Positions 16,473 through 20,693 of a stretch of DNA of 20,693 nucleotides are shown here, in pieces. The notes beneath the pieces were generated by a model. That model saw only the letters and a list, made by a program, of their open reading frames with translations. It was not told where the DNA came from and did not search any database. Origin of the DNA: Caryophanales bacterium UBA6768 (GTDB lineage Bacteria > Bacillota > Bacilli > Bacillales_D > Amphibacillaceae); NCBI GenBank assembly GCA_002453315.1, contig DKGO01000184.1:1-20693 (forward strand), given 5' to 3'. Every line of letters starts with the position of its first letter. The first letter of the stretch is position 1. The position numbers were made by a program, and so were the translations under genes.

Positions 16473-17546
16473 TTATTTATCTAGGAGTTCTAAATATTTA
16501 TCTAAAACATCCTTGGCAGGTACACCTTTTTCATTTAACGGAGCGTACCATTCTTCCCAAACATTTGATAGTTCAGCGTTTATTTCCGATAACTCACTTT
16601 CATCCATTTCATAAATATCTACCCCATCTTCAGAAAATCCATTACTTAAAGTTTTTTCACCTTCATCACCAACATCAGCTAAGTTACGAACGGTTTCCTC
16701 GCCAACCTGAATGATAATTTCCTGAATGTCAGTAGGCAGATTGTCAAATACCTCTTGATTAATGAGATAAGTTACGGCTGCACTTCCCAAAGGCACATTC
16801 GTAGTTGCATAATTTAATACCTCATTAAATTGATAGGCTGGCCATGATGAGAATGCTAATAAAGCTCCTTCTATTGTGTTTCTTTCTAAGGCTGTATATA
16901 TTTCCCCACCCGCCATTTGAACGGGAACTAGTCCAAGTGCACTAGCAGTGATATCTTGAATGCCTCCAGTAGTTCTGACACGGAGCCCCTTAAAATCTTC
17001 AATGGTCTCTATTTTTTTAGAGGTGGTTGTTATTTGATAAGGAGGTGAAGCATTGACAAAAACAGGTTTGACTTTGTTCTCCTTAAATTCACTTTCCATT
17101 ACTTCGTCATTTACTAGTTCCCAATAGGCTGTTGATCCTTCCATGGAAGTTTGATATAAACCGGGTAGTTGGGAAACTCCCAATAAAGGCATTTTATCAG
17201 TAACATAACCTGCACCTACATAAGCAATATCAGTCGTTTTCGTTTGAACAAGGTCTAGAAGGCTATTTGCATCACCTAATTGTTCTGCTGGATAGTATTC
17301 AAATGAGACTCTGTTATCGGATAATTCCTCTACTCTATCCATGAAGAAAGTAGCACCGTGTTCGGAAACTGGATGTGTATTAGGAAAAGCATCAGCTACC
17401 TTTAAAACAATTTGCTCATCTTGTTTAGTTGAGGAACTATCCTCAGATTTGTTTTGTTCCTCAGTATTGTCTGCACCTTCATTGTTACAAGCAAATAAAA
17501 ATATAAGGGATAAAAATAAGAATAAATAAGCTGCTTTTTTAAACAT
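16473..17546 (-). CDS. dctP: TRAP transporter substrate-binding lipoprotein (DctP)
   Basis: Extracellular receptor, 357 residues. ATG 17546 is preferred over 17552 because the GGAG is 7 nt away instead of 1. The signal peptide ends in a lipobox LFAC with Cys20, as expected for a monoderm receptor anchored by lipid. Family features are FPNTHPVSEHGATFF near the start of the mature domain, LGDANSLLDLVQTKTTDIAYV, and the FKGLRVRTTGG segment, whose Arg (R191, with R189 nearby) is the usual carboxylate anchor. The ligand is therefore probably an organic acid anion. Which acid cannot be said from sequence. Confidence 0.95.
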   Translation of the reverse strand: MFKKAAYLFLFLSLIFLFACNNEGADNTEEQNKSEDSSSTKQDEQIVLKVADAFPNTHPVSEHGATFFMDRVEELSDNRVSFEYYPAEQLGDANSLLDLVQTKTTDIAYVGAGYVTDKMPLLGVSQLPGLYQTSMEGSTAYWELVNDEVMESEFKENKVKPVFVNASPPYQITTTSKKIETIEDFKGLRVRTTGGIQDITASALGLVPVQMAGGEIYTALERNTIEGALLAFSSWPAYQFNEVLNYATTNVPLGSAAVTYLINQEVFDNLPTDIQEIIIQVGEETVRNLADVGDEGEKTLSNGFSEDGVDIYEMDESELSEINAELSNVWEEWYAPLNEKGVPAKDVLDKYLELLDK

Positions 17547-17567
17547 TTTCATTCTCCTTTATAAGTT

Positions 17568-18431
17568 TTATATATATTTCTGTATTAATTTTGGTATTTC
17601 CCATAATGAATCAGTCGTTTCGGCTCCACATTTTTTTAAAAAGTTCATTTTAGCTTGTGCACCTTCAGATTCCTCAGAAATTAATGCTCCAACATGTCCC
17701 ATCTGCTGACCGGGTGGAACATGGGACCCAACAATATAGGAGAGAACAGGTTTGGTCATTGTTTTTATATATTCCCCAGCTTCATATTCTAGCTTTCCTC
17801 CAATTTCTCCCACCAAAATGATGGCTTTTGTCTCTGGATCATTTTCAAATAGGTAAAGGTATTCTTTGATATTCCTTCCTATGATTAAATCTCCACCAAT
17901 ATCAACACAAGAGGATTGTCCAATACCATGGTCAGTTAAAAGACTTGAAACCTCATTAACAACAGATCCACTTTGGGTGATGAGCCCGACTTGCCCGGGA
18001 CTTGTGAATTCCGGTGCAATAGATCCCAATAAAATTTCACCAGGATTTATTATTCCGGCGGTATTTGGTCCGATGATCCAACAATCATGTTTTTTAGCAT
18101 ACTCTTTAATAAACATTGCATCTAATATCGGGACATTTTCCGTTGCGACTAAAATGACCTTAATATGACAATCAATTGCTTCAATTACCGCTTCTTTTAC
18201 TCCTGAAGGAGGTACATAAACCACACTCGTATCACATGAATGTTTTTTTACTACATCCTCCATTAAATCATAAACTGGAATTCCATGAACATTTTCACCT
18301 CCCTTTCCAGGACTAACACCCGCTAAAATTTGAGTGCCTGAATTGATCATTAATTTTACTTGTTGTCGACCATATTTTCCGGTTATGCCTTGGACGACAA
18401 TTCTAGAGTTATTATTAATTAAAATACTCAT
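17568..18431 (-). CDS. Succinyl-CoA synthetase alpha-like acyl-CoA ligase subunit
   Basis: SucD-like subunit, 287 residues, the usual family length. The CoA-binding N-terminal Rossmann domain has GITGKYGRQQ and VSPGKGG. The ligase domain carries the phosphohistidine His246 in QQMGHVGALI. It departs from housekeeping SucD: NTAGIINPGE replaces the usual NCPG segment and LITQSGS replaces the SRSG segment. This argues for a paralogue with another acid substrate, as in malate-, sulfoacetate- or itaconate-CoA ligases of this family. The ATG has AAAGGGAG 7 nt upstream and begins 4 nt after the beta-like gene, so the two are made together. Confidence 0.88.
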   Translation of the reverse strand: MSILINNNSRIVVQGITGKYGRQQVKLMINSGTQILAGVSPGKGGENVHGIPVYDLMEDVVKKHSCDTSVVYVPPSGVKEAVIEAIDCHIKVILVATENVPILDAMFIKEYAKKHDCWIIGPNTAGIINPGEILLGSIAPEFTSPGQVGLITQSGSVVNEVSSLLTDHGIGQSSCVDIGGDLIIGRNIKEYLYLFENDPETKAIILVGEIGGKLEYEAGEYIKTMTKPVLSYIVGSHVPPGQQMGHVGALISEESEGAQAKMNFLKKCGAETTDSLWEIPKLIQKYI

Positions 18432-18435
18432 TTTC

Positions 18436-19614
18436 TTACTCCCTTTTACTTATATATAAGGCTTCCAATATAGCATCATTTATGTTGGGGAAAAGCTGAA
18501 CACCCGCTTGTTTAAATTTCTCATGTGACTCATTTAAGGAAATGTTAAATGTTGATAGCCCAGCCGCTTTAACACATCCAATGATCGGTAAGGTTGAGTT
18601 AGCCTTTTTTATTTCAGAAACCATGGCACTTGTCACAACATCAAGTGGAGTGCCTGAAATGATAATGTTTAATAAAATGCATTTAATGTGTTTATTCTTA
18701 TTTGCATTGTTAATAATCAAATTTGTCATATTTTTAATAGAATCAATACCACTTCCACTGGAAATATCAACAAAATTAGCTGCTGACCCGCCATGATAAT
18801 GAATCCCATCAATAATTGCCATAGTCATACCTGCACCACCACTTAGAATGGCAATATCTCCACCTAATTCAACAAATGAAATACCATGCTTCTCTTGATT
18901 CTCCTTCATAAAATATTGGGAGACTATTTGTTTGTATTTTCCCAATGAAATAAATTCCTTCAGAAGGTAATTCCGTGGTATTGAATGATCATCAATTTCA
19001 ATTTTAGAGTCAATTGCTAATACTTCTTTTTCTTTTGTTATTGCAAGTGGATTTATTTCTACTAATGTAGCATCTACGTCAATCATTAATTGATATGCAT
19101 TATGAATGATTGGAACGATTTGTTTATAGTATTTAGGATCAATATTGCTTTTTATAAGTAAGGAAATAATTTGATATTCCTTCAATCCTTCTAGGATGTT
19201 AAAGTGAAAGATATTTAATGTTTTGTTCCCTTTGTTATGGGAATCTTCCACATTTATACCACCAGAGTCACTGAAGGCAATTCGGAATTTCCCATTTAGA
19301 CTATCTATTGACAATGAAAAGTATAATTCCTTTTCGATATCGATTTTTTCTTCCATTAGAAGATGGTCGATTTTCTCAGTAGTCATTTGAAAAATTTCCT
19401 TTGATTTATTAATAGCCTCTTCCTTAGTTTTAACTCGTTGGATTAAACCGCGTTTTCCACGTCCGCCATCTTTAGTTTGTGCTTTTAAAATGTATTCATT
19501 ATTTGAATGAAGGAAATTCGCGATATCATCATGTTTGTTTAATAAAATCCCCCTTGGGGTTGGAATTTGATAAAGATTAAATAACTCCTTCCCAATAAAT
19601 TCATAGAGCTTCAT
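18436..19614 (-). CDS. Succinyl-CoA synthetase beta-like ATP-grasp subunit
   Basis: SucC-like subunit, 392 residues, which binds nucleotide and metal and transfers phosphate to the alpha-subunit His. Seen: N-terminal YEFIGKELFNLYQIPTPRG, the ATP-grasp lysine region LKAQTKDGGRGKRG (43-56), the metal-binding EINPLAI segment, and the C-terminal ligase part with GGAGMTMAIIDGIHYHGG and ANFVDISSG. The glycine-rich IFGGI-type stretch of true SucC reads NIIISGT here, another sign of a divergent paralogue. The ATG overlaps the end of the phosphatase gene by 14 nt, with GGAGGG about 6 nt upstream. Confidence 0.88.
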   Translation of the reverse strand: MKLYEFIGKELFNLYQIPTPRGILLNKHDDIANFLHSNNEYILKAQTKDGGRGKRGLIQRVKTKEEAINKSKEIFQMTTEKIDHLLMEEKIDIEKELYFSLSIDSLNGKFRIAFSDSGGINVEDSHNKGNKTLNIFHFNILEGLKEYQIISLLIKSNIDPKYYKQIVPIIHNAYQLMIDVDATLVEINPLAITKEKEVLAIDSKIEIDDHSIPRNYLLKEFISLGKYKQIVSQYFMKENQEKHGISFVELGGDIAILSGGAGMTMAIIDGIHYHGGSAANFVDISSGSGIDSIKNMTNLIINNANKNKHIKCILLNIIISGTPLDVVTSAMVSEIKKANSTLPIIGCVKAAGLSTFNISLNESHEKFKQAGVQLFPNINDAILEALYISKRE

Positions 19615-20419
19615 TCATTACCCTCCTCACTAATTTGTAAAATTCATTTAAACTGTTAACCATTATGTCTGGCTTTAAATCATGATGATTGTTATTAGTC
19701 CCCCAATTAATCCACGCTGTATTCATATTTAGTGAAATACCACCCTGAATATCAGTGTCTAGATTGTCACCGATGATCATACATTCCTCGGGTTTTAATT
19801 GCATGTTTGTAATCCCTTTCAACATGCTGTACGGATGTGGTTTCCCTATATAAATAGGATTCTGCTTGGTGATGGACTGGATGGAACTGACTAATGAACC
19901 TGTTTCAGGAACTATTCTCCCATTCAAATTTGGATGGGAACTATCTAAATTAGTTGCAATTAACTTTGCGCCATTGTTTATAAAGTTAGCTGCAAGACTT
20001 ATTTTGTTATAGTTAAATGTGATATCACGACCAATTAACACAATATCACACGTTTCCTCTTTATAGGGGTCAATCAATTGATGGTTTGAATTTCGGACGG
20101 ATCTTTTTAAAACGTCAGAGCCGAGAACATACACGTCAGATTGTCCATAGTTTTCATGAATGTAATGTCCGGCCAATTCAGTCATGGTATATATGGAGGT
20201 ATGATGTACCGATAATCCCATGTGCACTAATTTATGACGTAACTGTTCCTCGGAATGGGTTGAATTATTAGTTAAAAAGCAAAAGGCAATTTCGTTATTT
20301 TTAAGCAATTCAATTAATTCTTTTGCTCCTTGATTAAGTTTATTACCAGTGTAAATACAACCATCGAGGTCAAATATGAAACCTTTAATATGTTTAAGTG
20401 TGTGTAGTTCTTTGTCCAT
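19601..20419 (-). CDS. HAD-IIA family phosphatase (NagD/phosphoglycolate phosphatase-like)
   Basis: Probable cytoplasmic phosphatase, 272 residues, first gene of the operon. HAD motifs are complete: FDLDGCIYTG with nucleophile D17 and D19, FLTNNS (motif II), YIGKPHP with the motif III Lys, and IGDNLDTDI (motif IV). The large C2-type cap between motifs II and III is that of the NagD/p-nitrophenylphosphatase group, whose members act on phosphoglycolate, nucleotides or sugar phosphates. ATG 20419 is preferred because GGAGG lies 6-8 nt upstream; an in-frame ATG/CTG-type start at 20464 falls inside the leader hairpin. Why a phosphatase leads an acid-activation operon is unclear: damage repair or removal of an inhibitory phospho-metabolite are options. 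Confidence 0.92.
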   Translation of the reverse strand: MDKELHTLKHIKGFIFDLDGCIYTGNKLNQGAKELIELLKNNEIAFCFLTNNSTHSEEQLRHKLVHMGLSVHHTSIYTMTELAGHYIHENYGQSDVYVLGSDVLKRSVRNSNHQLIDPYKEETCDIVLIGRDITFNYNKISLAANFINNGAKLIATNLDSSHPNLNGRIVPETGSLVSSIQSITKQNPIYIGKPHPYSMLKGITNMQLKPEECMIIGDNLDTDIQGGISLNMNTAWINWGTNNNHHDLKPDIMVNSLNEFYKLVRRVMNEAL

Positions 20420-20430
20420 TATGCCCCTCC

Positions 20431-20493
20431 AAAAATAAAAATGCCCAAGATTAAAAGGTAGCAAAAGTTGCTAACCATTTAAACTTGAGCATT
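20431..20493 (-). terminator. Intrinsic terminator in the operon leader (attenuator candidate)
   Basis: Read on the minus strand, arms 20493-20478 and 20455-20440 pair over 16 positions with one G-U and one mismatch. An inner helix follows (AGCAA against TTGCT, extended by GGT/ACC with a bulge). ATTTTTATTTTT comes straight after, ending just before the GGAGG of the phosphatase gene. It lies downstream of the promoter at 20539-20566, so transcripts from that promoter must pass it. It may also end the gene whose stop is at 20570. Confidence 0.8.
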
Positions 20494-20538
20494 ACTCATT
20501 ATTCTCATACCCAATAGTTAATATTTAATTATATAAAC

Positions 20539-20566
20539 ATTATAGGATATTTTATACAAATGTCAA
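20539..20566 (-). promoter_or_regulatory. Near-consensus sigma-A promoter of the eight-gene operon
   Basis: On the minus strand TTGACA (20561-20566), 16-bp spacer and TATAAT (20539-20544), both hexamers perfect. The start should be near 20532, giving a leader of about 113 nt. The leader contains a potential short peptide beginning at ATG near 20512 (nine codons, ending in the terminator's first arm), with no clear ribosome site. Confidence 0.8.
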
Positions 20567-20569
20567 TAG

Positions 20570-20693
20570 TCAGTTAAATTTTTTTAGCCAAAGGGAACTC
20601 TGGCCAATCGCACATGATATTGCCCCAGAATCGGTTGCTAATTTTATTTCATCATCCCGATGAATTAAACCCGGGCATTTGACACTTAATGTA
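20570..20693 (-). CDS. C-terminal fragment of an unidentified protein
   Basis: An open minus-strand frame enters from the right edge and ends at TGA 20570-20572, giving about 40 residues with contents such as CPGLIHRDDEIKLATDSGAI. I do not recognise the family. The other two minus-strand frames close early, and the residues are mixed and soluble-looking, so this is plausibly the end of a real gene. It stops 4 nt before the operon promoter. Confidence 0.5.
   Translation of the reverse strand, partial: TLSVKCPGLIHRDDEIKLATDSGAISCAIGQSSLWLKKFN

Noticed and set aside
20420..20532. T-box or known riboswitch in the operon leader
   Set aside because: No T-box core (GGTGGTACCGCG-like) and no recognisable riboswitch consensus; at about 113 nt the leader is also short for a T-box.

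Overview
The window looks like low-GC Bacillota chromosome, most likely Bacillaceae. It is AT-rich with strong AGGAGG-type ribosome-binding sites and sigma-A-like promoters. One protein closely resembles, as far as I recall it, the Bacillus subtilis S9 peptidase YuxL. I see no rRNA, tRNA, CRISPR array, intact transposase or phage gene.

Left part (1-5970): a two-component system on the minus strand, with its response regulator complete and its sensor kinase cut by the window edge. It is divergent from a small unrecognised gene at 2632. Between them lies a tandem 11-bp-period repeat that looks like an OmpR-type operator. Next comes a plus-strand module: a LytTR regulator whose N-terminal half is a catalytically dead ABC-ATPase domain, then an ABC ATPase and an ABC-2 permease. 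The gap before the ATPase carries two half-sites 21 bp apart that fit the LytTR consensus, so the regulator probably controls the exporter.

Middle part (6250-13560), plus strand: an agmatinase/arginase-family ureohydrolase, an oligopeptide-type solute-binding lipoprotein with no permease, a YuxL-like S9 peptidase, and a GAF/PucR-type regulator. Terminators separate the four, so each is probably its own transcription unit, but together they suggest use of peptides or guanidino compounds.

Right part (13764-20566), minus strand: a tight eight-gene operon. Its order is HAD-IIA phosphatase, SucC-like and SucD-like acyl-CoA ligase subunits, TRAP transporter DctP-DctQ-DctM, and two MaoC/hot-dog proteins paired like HadA/HadB. 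The apparent logic is import of an organic acid, ATP-dependent CoA activation, then hydration or dehydration of the thioester. The substrate cannot be read from sequence. The operon has a near-consensus promoter, and a full intrinsic terminator lies between that promoter and the first gene, which suggests attenuation. At the right edge is the last part of another minus-strand gene of unknown function. The right-hand operon is the best candidate for an undescribed pathway; the LytTR/dead-ATPase exporter is the second.
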